In this document: one piece after another, positions 48,683-60,307 of the stretch
How the letters are laid out: the number at the start of each line of letters is the position of its first letter
Position numbering within the stretch: the first letter of the stretch is position 1
NCBI RefSeq assembly: GCF_020410765.1
Contig: NZ_CP084541.1
Coordinates: 6,254,001 to 6,318,000 of the forward strand
Reading direction: 5' to 3'
DNA length: 64,000 bases
Source: Streptomyces marincola
GTDB lineage: Bacteria > Actinomycetota > Actinomycetes > Streptomycetales > Streptomycetaceae
The notes under the pieces: model-generated
What the model was told of the DNA's origin: nothing
Database searches by the model: none
The model's input: only the letters and a program-made list of their open reading frames with translations
Translations under genes and position numbers: made by a program

Positions 48683-49672
48683 GTGGCGACCAGGTCGGTG
48701 ACACGGGAGCGGTTGGCGGGTGCGGCGCGGGCCGCGCTGGGCGGCGGGCGGCGGTTGGCGGCGGTCGAGCGGGTCGCGGGCGGCACCAAGAAGGGCGTGT
48801 ACCGCCTGGTGATGGACGACGCGACGACGGCGATCGCCTACGTGTGGGACGAGGCCGAGAACCACTGGCCGACGACCGAGGGCGACGACGACCTCACCGA
48901 CCCGTTCTCGCCCGGCCTCGGGCTCGACCTGTTCGAGGCCGCGCACACGCGGCTGGACGGGCTCGGCGTCCGCGTGCCGGCGATCCGTTTCGTCGACCGC
49001 GTCGGCGCCCACTGCCCGGCCGATCTCGCGATCGTCGAGGACCTTCCGGGCGAGAGCCTGGAGCAGTTGCTCGCGCGCGACCCGGACGCGGCTGCTCCGG
49101 TCATGGCCCGGCTCGCGGAGTCGCTTGAGGCGATGCGGGGCCACCGGGCGCCGGCGTACGGCAAGGCGGCCGTGGTCGACGCGGGCGGAACGTCGCGCGG
49201 TACGTCGTGCGAGGGCGTCGTCCTCGACCGTGCGCTGCGGGACCTCGCCGAGGCGGCCTCACGCGATCCGCGGATCGCGGGCGCCCGCGACCGCCTGGAG
49301 GAGCGGCTGCTCGGCCTGGCGGCGGCGGTACGGCCGCGCACGGAGTACGCGGTCGTGCACGGCGAACTGGGCCCTGACCACGTCCTGGTGGACACGGAGG
49401 GGAACCCCGTGGCGATCGATATCGAGGGATTGATGTACTTCGATGTCGAGTGGGAGCACGTCTTTCTCCGGATTCGCCTGCACGATGCCTACCGGCCGCT
49501 GGAGGTGGAGGGGTTGGACGAGGACCGGCTCGCGCTGTACATGCTCGCGCAGCGCCTCTCGCTCACGGCGGGGCCACTGCGGCTGCTCGACGGGGACTTC
49601 CCCGACCGGGCCGTCATGGCGGGCATCGCCGAGTACAACCTGAAGCAGGCGCTGGAACTGGTCCACCGCTGA
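48683..49672 (+). CDS. Phosphotransferase (aminoglycoside phosphotransferase/ChoK-like fold)
   Basis: A 329-residue protein kinase-like enzyme. The Brenner motif HGELGPDHVLVDTEGNPVAI followed by DIEG near residue 230 gives the catalytic Asp, the metal-binding residues and the DxE that ends the loop. The N-lobe has VERVAGGTKKGVYRLVMDD. The family phosphorylates small alcohols, choline, aminoglycosides or sugars. Aminoglycoside resistance is not implied; many members have other substrates. The GTG at 48683 is chosen, with AAGGGG 11 bases upstream. Confidence 0.82.
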   Translation: MATRSVTRERLAGAARAALGGGRRLAAVERVAGGTKKGVYRLVMDDATTAIAYVWDEAENHWPTTEGDDDLTDPFSPGLGLDLFEAAHTRLDGLGVRVPAIRFVDRVGAHCPADLAIVEDLPGESLEQLLARDPDAAAPVMARLAESLEAMRGHRAPAYGKAAVVDAGGTSRGTSCEGVVLDRALRDLAEAASRDPRIAGARDRLEERLLGLAAAVRPRTEYAVVHGELGPDHVLVDTEGNPVAIDIEGLMYFDVEWEHVFLRIRLHDAYRPLEVEGLDEDRLALYMLAQRLSLTAGPLRLLDGDFPDRAVMAGIAEYNLKQALELVHR

Positions 49673-49886
49673 ACGGCCCCGGTGCCCCGAGGCGTACCCC
49701 GGAACGGCCGGGGCGCGGGTCCCGGGCCCGCGCAGGGAGCCCGCGGGCGCCTCCTCGTCCCTGGTCCCCGGTCCTGCTGCCCCGCGTCGCGGGGGCCGGG
49801 CGACCCGATCGGCGCGGGCACGGATTGTCGGGCGCCGGGAAGGGCGCGCTGCCTAGCGTGGGAGGCGTCAGAGGGAAGGAGCACCG

Positions 49887-50759
49887 GTGCTTGACCGGCT
49901 CAACGAGGCCATGGAGCACATCGAGTCACGACTCGACGGGACGGTGGACGCGACCGAACTCGCGCGGATCGCCTGGACATCGGAGTACCACCTGCGGCGG
50001 ATGTTCTCGGCCCTGGCCGGGATACCGCTGTCGGAGTACGTCAGGCGCCGCCGGCTCACCGTGGCCGGGGCGGAGGTCCTGGCCGGGGAGCGCCCGCTGC
50101 TGGAGATCGCCCTGCGCTACGGCTACGGCTCGGGCGAGGCGTTCGCCAGGGCGTTCCGCGCCCACCACGGCATCGGCCCCGGCATGGCCCGGCGGACCGG
50201 AGCCGCGTTGCGGTCCCAGCCCCGGATGTCCTTCCGCCTCATCGTCGAAGGGAGCAGCACCATGCGGTACCGGGTCGTCGACATGCCCGCGTTCCACGTC
50301 GTGGGCGCGCGGGCGCGCGTCCCCCTGGTCCACGAGGGCGTCAACCCTGCCATCGCCGACTTCATCCGCGGCCTGGACCCCGAACTCGTTGCCCGCATCG
50401 AGGAGTTGTCCGACACCGAGCCCTCCGGGCTGCTCGCCGTCGTGGACAAGCTCAGCGACGGCCGCGAGGAGGGGACGGAGCTGGACTACTACCACGCCGT
50501 GGTGCGCGTCGCCGACGACGCGCCCGCGGACCTGGACACCCTGCACGTCCCCGCGGGGAAGTGGGCCGTCTTTGAGAACTCCGGGCCTTTCCCCGAAAGT
50601 CTCCAGACGCTGTGGCGCGACGTCTTCACCCAGTGGTTCCCGGCCAACCCCTACGAGTCCCGTCCTGGGCCCGAGATGGTGTGGACGGCAGAGCTGGGGG
50701 AGGACGGGGCGCGGGCGGAGACCGCGCTGTGGATTCCCGTCGCCCCGACCGGGAGCTGA
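49887..50759 (+). CDS. AraC family regulator with GyrI-like effector domain
   Basis: A 290-residue regulator. The AraC HTH pair lies in residues 5-105 (MLDRLNEAMEHIESRLDGTV, ARIAWTSEYHLRRMFSALAG, EIALRYGYGSGEAFARAFRA). Residues about 125-290 form a GyrI/BmrR-like ligand-binding domain (MRYRVVDMPAFHVVGARARV, HVPAGKWAVFENSGPFPESL). This Rob/SoxS-like layout usually senses drugs or redox compounds. The GTG follows AGAGGGAAGGAG. It is convergent with the MerR gene and separated by a terminator. Confidence 0.88.
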   Translation: MLDRLNEAMEHIESRLDGTVDATELARIAWTSEYHLRRMFSALAGIPLSEYVRRRRLTVAGAEVLAGERPLLEIALRYGYGSGEAFARAFRAHHGIGPGMARRTGAALRSQPRMSFRLIVEGSSTMRYRVVDMPAFHVVGARARVPLVHEGVNPAIADFIRGLDPELVARIEELSDTEPSGLLAVVDKLSDGREEGTELDYYHAVVRVADDAPADLDTLHVPAGKWAVFENSGPFPESLQTLWRDVFTQWFPANPYESRPGPEMVWTAELGEDGARAETALWIPVAPTGS

Positions 50760-50768
50760 GCCACGCGA

Positions 50769-50800
50769 GCCCCCCGCCCGGACCGGGGCGGGCGGGGGGC
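50769..50800. terminator. Bidirectional stem-loop terminator
   Basis: GCCCCCCGCCCG pairs perfectly with CGGGCGGGGGGC around an 8-nt loop between the AraC and MerR genes. Confidence 0.65.
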
Positions 50801-50837
50801 CGCCGCACCGGCGAGGCCCGCGCACGCGAGGCGATGC

Positions 50838-51545
50838 TCAGCGCCCGGCCGGACGCGGGCGCTCCTCGGCCCCCGCGCCCTGCCGCTGCCGCGCGGTCCT
50901 CGCGCGGTAGGCGCGCTGGCGGCAGGCCGGTGAGCAGTGGGTCCTTGGCCGCCCGCGCGGCGCCCTGGCCACCGCACGGCCGCAGCCCGCGCACGGAACC
51001 GCGCCGCCCCGTGCGCCCGTTGCGTCACGCTCCGGCCCCCGCTCCGGGTTTTCGTCACGCGGGGCGGCGGTCCCCCCGGCCCTGGCCGCCCTGGCCGCGG
51101 CCGTCAGGTCCGCCTCGGGCACCCGGCCGCGCGGCGTGTGCGCGGCGAGGTCCTCGTCCAGCACCGGGCACCGCGCCACGGGGTCGTCGTCCGGGCAGCC
51201 GAGCAGGTGCTCCAGATAGCGGCGGGCCGCGGTGAGCCGCGCGGCCTGCTCGTCGAGCCGCGTGATCTGCTCCCGTACCGTCGCCTGCCAGGCCGCGTTC
51301 CGCTCCCGCCCCGAGGCCACCCGGGCGGCGTGCGCGAGCGGCATCGCCCCGGTCACGCAGCACAGGTAGGCGAGCCCGATCCGGCGCAGTTCCGCGTCGG
51401 GGTACGCCCGCCGCCCCCGCACGCGCTCCGGCGGAGGCAGCACCCCCTGCCGCTCCCACCAGCGCAGGGTCGAGGGGGCGATGTCGTACAGCGCTGCGGC
51501 TTCACCGATGCCGACCACGGGGTGACTCATACCGGCATTTGACAT
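50838..51545 (-). CDS. MerR family regulator with a C-terminal zinc-finger-like tail
   Basis: A 235-residue protein. The MerR HTH lies in GIGEAAALYDIAPSTLRWWE and RQGVLPPPERVRGRRAYPDA. A dimerising helix and a short His/Asp-poor segment follow. The C-terminus contains GGAVPCAGCGRAVARAPRGR, then PRTHCSPACRQRAYRAR, a CxxC...CxxxC motif typical of small actinobacterial DNA-recognition or plasmid-type proteins. Such a tail is unusual for MerR. The start at 51545 is one of several possible. It is divergent from the ABC exporter genes and likely controls them. Confidence 0.82.
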   Translation of the reverse strand: MSNAGMSHPVVGIGEAAALYDIAPSTLRWWERQGVLPPPERVRGRRAYPDAELRRIGLAYLCCVTGAMPLAHAARVASGRERNAAWQATVREQITRLDEQAARLTAARRYLEHLLGCPDDDPVARCPVLDEDLAAHTPRGRVPEADLTAAARAARAGGTAAPRDENPERGPERDATGARGGAVPCAGCGRAVARAPRGRPRTHCSPACRQRAYRARTARQRQGAGAEERPRPAGR

Positions 51546-51567
51546 CACGTCAGCTTCACGCAGCAAG

Positions 51568-51583
51568 GTAAGGGCACCCTTAC
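51568..51583. promoter_or_regulatory. Inverted repeat in the MerR/ABC divergent promoter
   Basis: GTAAGGG-CA-CCCTTAC has perfect 7-bp arms. It lies between the MerR gene and the ABC transporter genes and is A/T-rich. It is a candidate MerR site. The longer sequence AAGGTAAGGGCACCCTTACTT also vaguely recalls an iron box. Confidence 0.55.
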
Positions 51584-51625
51584 TTCGACTCGGCCTCCGG
51601 CCCGGTCACCCCTTCGAGGAAGCCC

Positions 51626-53416
51626 ATGACCCTGCTTCAGCACTCCCGGAGCACCGTGGCCGCCGGGCCGCCCCGGCTGCTCCGCCCCGGCCCCCTGACC
51701 CGCCTCATGCGGCCGGTCCGCGCCCACCTGGCCGCGTGCGCGCTGCTCTCCGCCGGCGGCGCGGCGGCCGGTCTCCTGCCCTACGTCGCGGTCGCCGAGA
51801 TCGCCCGGGCCGCCCTCGGCCCCGCCGGTCCCTCCGGCGCCCGGGACACGATCCACGCCTGGGTCCTGGCCGGCACGGCCGGCGCCTGCCTGCGGCTGGT
51901 CCTGCTGTTCGCCTCCTCACGCGTCGGCCACTACGCCGACGCGGAGCTCCTGCACCGGCTGAGGCAGCGCATGGTCGCCCACCTCGGGGTCCTGCCGCTC
52001 GGCTGGTTCCGGCGCAGCGGTTCCGGCCTGGTGAAGCGGCGGATGACCAACGACCTGGAGGACATGCACCAGTTGATCGCGCACGCGCTCGGCGAACTCG
52101 TCGGCGCCGCCACGGCCGTCACGGTCGGCCTCACCTACCTGCTCCTCGTGGACTGGCGCCTCGCGCTGGTCACCGGCGGGGTGCTCGCCCTCACCGCCGT
52201 CACCTACCGCGTCGCCATGCGCTCGATGACCGTGCACATGGCCAACCTGCTCGCCGCCGAGGGCCGCATCAGCGCCGCCGCCGTCGAGTACGCGGACGGC
52301 ATCGCGGTGGTGAAGGCGTACGGCACCGGCGGGCGCGTGCTGGCCCGCTTCGACGACGGCGTACGCGCGTACACCGATGCGATGCGGGCCTGGGTGACCG
52401 AGACCCGGTACAGCTCGGCCGCCTCCCGGCTGCTCGGCTCGGAGCTGACCGTGCTCGCCGCCGTCGCGGCGGCCGGACTGCCGCTGGTCGCCGCAGACTC
52501 GCTCACCATGGCCGGCCTGCTGCCGTTCCTGGTGGTCGGCGTCGGCCTGCCCACCGCCGTCCTCCCGGCCATCCAGGGCGCCCAGGGCCTGCGCAAGGGC
52601 CGCGCCGCCGCCGCGGGCATCGAGGACCTGCTCAACCACCCGGCGCTGCCGCAGGCCGCACGGCCCGCGCGGCCCGTCGGCCACCGCGTCGAACTCGACC
52701 GCGTCTCGTTCTCCTACGACGGCCGCACCGACGCGCTCCGGGACATCCGAGCGACCTGCGAGCCCGGGACCGTCACCGCGCTGGTCGGGCCCTCGGGCGC
52801 CGGCAAATCCACCCTCGCCGCGCTGCTGCCGAGGTTCCACGACGTGACCGGGGGCGCCATCCGCATCGGCGGGGCCGACATCAGGGCGATCCCGCAGGCC
52901 GACCTGCTCGCCTCGATGTCCCTGGTCTTCCAGGACGTCGTGCTGCTGCACGAGACCGTCGCGGACAACATCCGCCTCGGCCGACCCGGCGCGAGCGACG
53001 AGGAGGTGCGCCGCGCCGCGCGCGCCGCGTGCGTGCACGACGTCATCGAGGCCCTGCCGGAGGGCTACGACACCGTGCTCGACGCGGCCGGCACCGGCCT
53101 CTCCGGCGGGGAACGCCAGCGGCTGACCATCGCCCGCTGCATCCTCTCCGCCGCCCCCCTGGTCGTGCTCGACGAGGCCACCGCGTCCCTCGACCCCGAC
53201 GGCGAGGCCGCCGTGCAGCGGGCACTGGCCGCGCTCGCCGAGGACAGGACCGTCCTCGTCATCGCCCACCGGCTGCGGACCGTCGCCGACGCCGACCAGA
53301 TCCTCGTCCTCGACCAGGGGCGGCTGGTCGAACGCGGCACCCACCCCCGGCTCATCGCCCGCGACGGGCTGTACGCCCGCATGTGGCGCGCCCAGCAGAA
53401 CGGAGCCCCCGAGTGA
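51626..53416 (+). CDS. ABC transporter half-molecule (permease-ATPase), first subunit
   Basis: A 596-residue ABC exporter-type subunit. Six membrane helices (residues 25-300) are followed by the nucleotide-binding domain: Walker A ALVGPSGAGKSTLAALLPRF, signature LSGGERQRLTIARCI, Walker B LVVLDEATASLDPDG and the switch H in IVIAHRLR. The arrangement of two adjacent half-transporters is that of IrtAB/YbtPQ or drug exporters. The second subunit starts within its stop codon (GTGA), so they should form a heterodimer. Substrate unknown; siderophore-linked and peptide-linked exporters both look like this. Confidence 0.87.
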   Translation: MTLLQHSRSTVAAGPPRLLRPGPLTRLMRPVRAHLAACALLSAGGAAAGLLPYVAVAEIARAALGPAGPSGARDTIHAWVLAGTAGACLRLVLLFASSRVGHYADAELLHRLRQRMVAHLGVLPLGWFRRSGSGLVKRRMTNDLEDMHQLIAHALGELVGAATAVTVGLTYLLLVDWRLALVTGGVLALTAVTYRVAMRSMTVHMANLLAAEGRISAAAVEYADGIAVVKAYGTGGRVLARFDDGVRAYTDAMRAWVTETRYSSAASRLLGSELTVLAAVAAAGLPLVAADSLTMAGLLPFLVVGVGLPTAVLPAIQGAQGLRKGRAAAAGIEDLLNHPALPQAARPARPVGHRVELDRVSFSYDGRTDALRDIRATCEPGTVTALVGPSGAGKSTLAALLPRFHDVTGGAIRIGGADIRAIPQADLLASMSLVFQDVVLLHETVADNIRLGRPGASDEEVRRAARAACVHDVIEALPEGYDTVLDAAGTGLSGGERQRLTIARCILSAAPLVVLDEATASLDPDGEAAVQRALAALAEDRTVLVIAHRLRTVADADQILVLDQGRLVERGTHPRLIARDGLYARMWRAQQNGAPE

Positions 53417-55170
53417 TCCGCCGCCTGTACACCCTGCTGCCCCGGCCCGGCCTGCTGCTGCGCCTGGGCGCCCTCCAGGCCGCGCTCGCGGTGCTCCAGG
53501 GGCTGCTGCTCGGCGTGCTCGTCCCCGTGCTCGACGCCCTGCTGCGCCCCGAGCCCGACCTCGGCGCCGCCGGGCCCTGGCTGCTCGTCGGCGGCCTCGG
53601 CACGGTCCTGTACGGCGTGCTCGCCGTGCTGGCCGTGCCGGTCGGCTTCGCCGCCTCCATGGAGCTGGGCGCCCGGCTGCGCCACCACCTCATCCGGCAC
53701 GTCGCGACGCTGCCGCTCGGCTGGTTCACCGCGCGCAACAGGGCCCGCCTGGCCCGCGCGGTCACCTCGGACGCCGGGGCCATCGGCCAGCTGGCCGTGA
53801 CCACCGGCGGGCCGGCCATCACGGCCACGCTGGTCCCGGCCACGGTCATCGCGGTCACCCTCGCCGTCGACGTGACGACGGCCCTGCTGTTCCTCGCGGT
53901 GGTGCCGTTCGCCTGGCCTGCGATCCGGCGCGCGGGCCGCGTCAACGCCGAGGTGGAGACCGAACTTGAGGAGGCCGCGGCCGGGATCGCAGGCCGCGCC
54001 GTGGAGTTCGGCCAGGCCCAGCCGGTCCTGCGCGCCGCGGGCCGGGGCGGGACGGGGACGGCCCGCATGCGCGACGCCCTCCTCGCGCACCGCCGTGTCT
54101 ACCGCCGCGGCCTGCGGCGCGCCCTCGTGCCCGACCTGACGTTCACCGCCGTCGTCATGGCCGGGTTCGTCGCGGTCCTCGCCGTGACCGCCCTGCGGCT
54201 GACCAGCGGCGAGCTGGCCGTCGCCGAGGCCGTGGCGCTGCTCGTGCTGGCCGTGCGCTTCCTCGAACCGCTGGCCACCCTCGTCGAACTCATCGGCGCG
54301 CTGCGGGCGATGGACAACGCCGTCGGCCGCGTCCGCGCGCTCCTCGCCGTCCCGCCGCTGCCCGTGCCGCCCGACCCGGTGACGGCCGTCGGGGTGCCGG
54401 AGGTCGCGTTCGCCTCGGTCGGCTACGCCTACGGCGGCCCGGGCTCGGCGCCGGCGCTCGACGGGGTCTCCTTCACGTGCCCGCCCGGCAGCAGCACCGC
54501 GCTCGTCGGTCCGTCGGGCGCGGGCAAGTCCACGGTCGTGCGGCTCATCGCCCGGTTCTTCGACGCCGACACGGGCTCCGTGCGCGTCGGCGGCCGTGAC
54601 GTGCGCGACCACGCCCCCGCCGCGCTCCTGGCCGACATCGCCGTCGTCCTCCAGGACGTGTACCTGTTCGACGACACCGTCGAGGAGAACCTGCGGATCG
54701 CCCGCCCCGACGCCACCCGCGCCGAACTGCTGGCAGCCGCGGACGCGGCCCGCCTGACGGAGGTCGTCGCGCGCCTGCCGGACGGCTGGGACACGCGCGT
54801 CGGCGAGGGCGGCGCCCGGCTCTCCGGCGGCGAACGCCAGCGCGTGTCCATCGCCCGCGCCCTGCTCAAGCGGTCCCGCATCGTTCTCGTGGACGAGGCG
54901 GCCTCCGCGCTCGACCCGGAGAACGAGCGCGCCGTCGCGGACGCCATCGCCGCCCTGGCGCGCGACCCGGAGCGCACCGTCCTGGTCATCGCGCACGCGC
55001 CCGCGACCCTCGCCGCCTGCGACCGCGTCCTCGTCCTGGACGCCGGGCGGGTCGTCGAGGCCGGCACGCCGGACCAACTGCGCGCGGCCGGCGGCTTCTT
55101 CGCCCGGCTCGACGCCAGGCAGCGGGAGGCGCGCGCGTGGCGCCTGGCGGCGCGGGCCCGGCAGCCGTGA
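53413..55170 (+). CDS. ABC transporter half-molecule (permease-ATPase), second subunit
   Basis: A 585-residue partner of the preceding protein. It shows an N-terminal membrane domain (MIRRLYTLLPRPGLLLRLGA, LATLVELIGALRAMDNAV) and an ATPase domain with STALVGPSGAGKSTVVRLIA, LSGGERQRVSIARALL, IVLVDEAASALDPEN and IAHAPATLAACD. The switch position reads IAHAP, so the histidine is retained. Both subunits have consensus catalytic glutamates, so neither site looks degenerate. The GTG at 53413 overlaps the previous stop, giving tight stoichiometry. Confidence 0.87.
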   Translation: MIRRLYTLLPRPGLLLRLGALQAALAVLQGLLLGVLVPVLDALLRPEPDLGAAGPWLLVGGLGTVLYGVLAVLAVPVGFAASMELGARLRHHLIRHVATLPLGWFTARNRARLARAVTSDAGAIGQLAVTTGGPAITATLVPATVIAVTLAVDVTTALLFLAVVPFAWPAIRRAGRVNAEVETELEEAAAGIAGRAVEFGQAQPVLRAAGRGGTGTARMRDALLAHRRVYRRGLRRALVPDLTFTAVVMAGFVAVLAVTALRLTSGELAVAEAVALLVLAVRFLEPLATLVELIGALRAMDNAVGRVRALLAVPPLPVPPDPVTAVGVPEVAFASVGYAYGGPGSAPALDGVSFTCPPGSSTALVGPSGAGKSTVVRLIARFFDADTGSVRVGGRDVRDHAPAALLADIAVVLQDVYLFDDTVEENLRIARPDATRAELLAAADAARLTEVVARLPDGWDTRVGEGGARLSGGERQRVSIARALLKRSRIVLVDEAASALDPENERAVADAIAALARDPERTVLVIAHAPATLAACDRVLVLDAGRVVEAGTPDQLRAAGGFFARLDARQREARAWRLAARARQP

Positions 55171-55177
55171 CGGCCGC

Positions 55178-55210
55178 GCCGCCCGGCCGCCCCCAGGACG
55201 GCCGGGCGGC
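55178..55210. terminator. Stem-loop terminator after the ABC operon
   Basis: GCCGCCCGGCCG pairs perfectly with CGGCCGGGCGGC around a 9-nt loop, between the ABC operon and the convergent RraA-like gene. Confidence 0.65.
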
Positions 55211-55234
55211 CACCGGGGCCTCCCCTGCCCCGGC

Positions 55235-55939
55235 TCACTCCTCGACGGCGCCGCCGATCCGCCGCAGGTGCCGCCTGAAGGTGTACGCCGGGTCGGCCGC
55301 GCGCCGGGCCAGGTAGTCGTCGAACCGGGTCTGCGCGCGCAGCGTCTCGCCCGCCCGGATCCGGCGGGCCTGCTCCCGTTCCTTCTCCGCGATCGAACGG
55401 GCCGCCGCGAGCACCCGGTCGGCCTCGGGCGCCGGAACGAAGAGCACCCCGTCCTCGTCCGCGAACACCACGTCGCCCGGCCCGGCCGGGTGCGGACCGA
55501 ACCGCACGCCGGGCGGCGCGTCCGGCTCCGGCGCGTCCAGCCGCACCGGGCCCGCCGGGTAGGGGCCGTAGCTGAACACGGGCAGCCCGATCTCCCGCAG
55601 CTCCGCGGTGTCCCGGTGCAGCCCCCACACGACCAGCCCGGCCAGGCCCGCCGCGACGGCTTCGAGCACCACCAGGTCCCCGACGCACGCCTCGTCGGTC
55701 CTGCCCCCGTTGTCGACGACGAGCACGTCCCCTGGCCGCGCCCGGCCGAACGCTTCGAGGAACGCGTCCACGCTGCCGTAGTGCCGGGCCGCGAGGACAG
55801 GCCCCGCGAGCCGCTGCCCGGGCAGCACCGCCGCGATGCCGGGCGGGGCGACCCGCGGCGGCACCCCGGCGCGCAGGCAGCCGTCGGCCACCAGCGGCGT
55901 GGACAGCTCCGCGAACGCCGAGAGGTCCGTCGTCGTCAC
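55235..55939 (-). CDS. RraA/4-hydroxy-4-methyl-2-oxoglutarate aldolase-like protein
   Basis: A 234-residue protein. STPLVADGCLRAGVPPRVAP near the start, PGDVLVVDNGGRTDEACVGD and AVAAGLAGLVVWGLHRDTAE carry the RraA/HMG-aldolase fold; DEDGVLFVPAPEADRVLAA is the usual C-terminal motif. Catalytic-site residues of the aldolase (D-N-x-G and the R-D after a glycine-rich loop) are present in part. Family members are either class II aldolases/decarboxylases or RNase E regulators; an aldolase-like role is more likely in Streptomyces. The GTG overlaps the cupin stop. Confidence 0.78.
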   Translation of the reverse strand: MTTTDLSAFAELSTPLVADGCLRAGVPPRVAPPGIAAVLPGQRLAGPVLAARHYGSVDAFLEAFGRARPGDVLVVDNGGRTDEACVGDLVVLEAVAAGLAGLVVWGLHRDTAELREIGLPVFSYGPYPAGPVRLDAPEPDAPPGVRFGPHPAGPGDVVFADEDGVLFVPAPEADRVLAAARSIAEKEREQARRIRAGETLRAQTRFDDYLARRAADPAYTFRRHLRRIGGAVEE

Positions 55940-56355
55940 GGCCGCCCGCCCCCCGTCCCGCCGGCGTCCAGCGCGTGCCCCGTGGTGACGTCCACGTGCG
56001 CGGGCACGGCCTCGTGCCGGTCCCCGACGGACAGCGTCCCGGCCGGCTCCACCAGCAGCACCGCCGCGCCCTCCCGCGAGGACGGCTTGTGGAACGTACC
56101 GCGCGGCACCACGAACACCGAACGCTCCGGCACCGTGACCACGCGCTCCCCGCCCGCCTCGCGCAGGGCGATGTCGATCTCCCCGTCGAGCACCAGGAAG
56201 AACTCGTCGGTCTCCTCGTGCACGTGCCAGACGTGCTCGCCGTGGAACCGGGCGAGCCGTACGTCGTAGTCGTTGACGGCGGCGACGATGCGCGGGCTCC
56301 ACACGGCGTCGAACGAGGCGAGCGCCGCGGTCAAATCGGTCGGATGACTGGTCAT
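55936..56355 (-). CDS. Cupin domain protein
   Basis: A 139-residue single-cupin protein. The metal-binding motif HGEHVWHVHEETDEFFLVLD, in which two His and a Glu sit in the expected order, is followed by PERSVFVVPRGTFHKPSSRE with the third His. Such proteins are dioxygenases, isomerases or ligand sensors; function cannot be set. It is translationally coupled with the RraA-like gene that follows (GTGA). The pair may act on the same small acid. It is divergent from the GlxA-type regulator. Confidence 0.82.
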   Translation of the reverse strand: MTSHPTDLTAALASFDAVWSPRIVAAVNDYDVRLARFHGEHVWHVHEETDEFFLVLDGEIDIALREAGGERVVTVPERSVFVVPRGTFHKPSSREGAAVLLVEPAGTLSVGDRHEAVPAHVDVTTGHALDAGGTGGGRP

Positions 56356-56407
56356 GGGCCCATCGTGGCCCCTGGCGCAGGCCCGGGGCGAGTGCTAGGA
56401 ATCGCAC

Positions 56408-57379
56408 ATGGGCGCAGGATTCTCGCACCGCGTGGTGGTGCTCGTCGACGAGGGCTCCAATCCGTTCGAACTCGGGGTGGCCACCGAGCTGTTCGGGCTG
56501 CGCCGCCCCGAACTCGACCGGCCCTGGTACGACTTCACCCTGTGCGCCCCGGGCGGCGCCGTCCGTATGCACCTGGGCATGTTCTCCCTCTCCGGCGTCC
56601 CCGGGCTCGCGGCAGCCGACACGGCGGACACGCTGATCGTGCCCAACCGGCCCGATCCGCAGGTCCCTCCGGAGCCCGCGGTGCTCGACGCCATCAGGCG
56701 GGCGGCGGCCCGGGGGGCGCGACTGGTCAGCTTCTGCACCGGCGCGTTCGCCCTCGCGAAGGCGGGCGTTCTCGACGGGCGGCGCGCCACCACCCATTGG
56801 CGCTGGGCAGCGGAGTTCGCGCGCCGCTTCCCGCGCGTGCGCCTGGAACCCGACGTGCTGTTCGTCGACGACGCGAACACGCACACCGCCGCGGGCAGCG
56901 CCGCCGCGCTCGACCTCGGTCTTCACCTGATCCGCCGCGACCACGGGGCCGAGGTGGCCAACGCGGTCGGGCGGCGCCTGGTGTTCGCGGGGCACCGCGA
57001 CGGCGGGCAGCGGCAGTTCGTCCGGCGTCCGGTTCCCGCCGTGCCGGACTCCTCACTCGCGCCCGTGCTCGCCTGGGCCCGCGAACGGCTCGACCGGCCG
57101 CTCACCGTCGCGGACCTGGCCGCGCGGGCAGCGGCGAGCCCGGCGACGCTGCACCGCCGGTTCAGGGCCGAGCTCGGCACGACTCCGCTGGCGTGGCTGG
57201 CCGCCGAACGCGTCGCGCTGGCCTGCCGGTTGATCGAACGCGGCGAGACGCGGCTGGACCGGGTGGCCGCGGCGAGCGGCTTCGGCACGGCGGCCGGCCT
57301 GCGGACGTGGATGCGCCGCCACACGGGCCTGACCCCCACGGCCTACCGGCGCCGTTTCGGGCCCGCGCCCGGCGCGTGA
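56408..57379 (+). CDS. GlxA-type AraC regulator with DJ-1/PfpI domain
   Basis: A 323-residue regulator. The N-terminal DJ-1/PfpI domain (RVVVLVDEGSNPFELGVATE, ARLVSFCTGAFALAKAGVLD with the conserved Cys in a nucleophile-elbow-like turn, and ATTHWRWAAEFARRFPRVRL) is followed by an AraC HTH (DLAARAAASPATLHRRFRAE and AAASGFGTAAGLRTWMRRHT). The DJ-1 domain probably senses a small molecule. It is divergent from the cupin/RraA pair and may control it. Confidence 0.87.
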   Translation: MGAGFSHRVVVLVDEGSNPFELGVATELFGLRRPELDRPWYDFTLCAPGGAVRMHLGMFSLSGVPGLAAADTADTLIVPNRPDPQVPPEPAVLDAIRRAAARGARLVSFCTGAFALAKAGVLDGRRATTHWRWAAEFARRFPRVRLEPDVLFVDDANTHTAAGSAAALDLGLHLIRRDHGAEVANAVGRRLVFAGHRDGGQRQFVRRPVPAVPDSSLAPVLAWARERLDRPLTVADLAARAAASPATLHRRFRAELGTTPLAWLAAERVALACRLIERGETRLDRVAAASGFGTAAGLRTWMRRHTGLTPTAYRRRFGPAPGA

Positions 57380-57404
57380 GCCCGCCGCGCGCGACCCCAC
57401 CGGC

Positions 57405-57447
57405 GCGCCCCCGCGCGGGCCCGCGGCCTTGACCGGCGCGGGGGCGC
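57405..57447 (+). terminator. Stem-loop terminator after the GlxA-type gene
   Basis: GCGCCCCCGCGC and GCGCGGGGGCGC pair perfectly around a 19-nt loop upstream of the pullulanase promoter. Confidence 0.5.
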
Positions 57448-57464
57448 GGTCTACGGTCTCGCAA

Positions 57465-57493
57465 CTGAAAGAACTTTCAGCAAGAGCTTTCAA
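57465..57493 (+). promoter_or_regulatory. Candidate maltose/glucan regulator site upstream of pullulanase
   Basis: CTGAAAG-AA-CTTTCAG (57465-57480) is a perfect palindrome and is followed by CAAGAGCTTTCA, giving two CTTTCA units 13 bases apart. Streptomyces maltose-regulon (MalR/LacI) sites have the same repeated form. It lies about 93 bases before the start codon. Confidence 0.55.
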
Positions 57494-57585
57494 CCGATGG
57501 CTCTCCGAGACCAACGGCCTCATGGGCACGGCGCGTTGCCCTCCGACGGCGGCCCCATCACCTCGTTCCCTCCGGGAGGTCCCTC

Positions 57586-60285
<2,700 letters not shown>

Positions 60286-60307
60286 CGCCCGGCGCGCCGG
60301 CGCCCGG

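Noticed and set aside
48683..49672. Aminoglycoside resistance gene
   Set aside because: Only the generic phosphotransferase motifs are present; no feature points to aminoglycosides.
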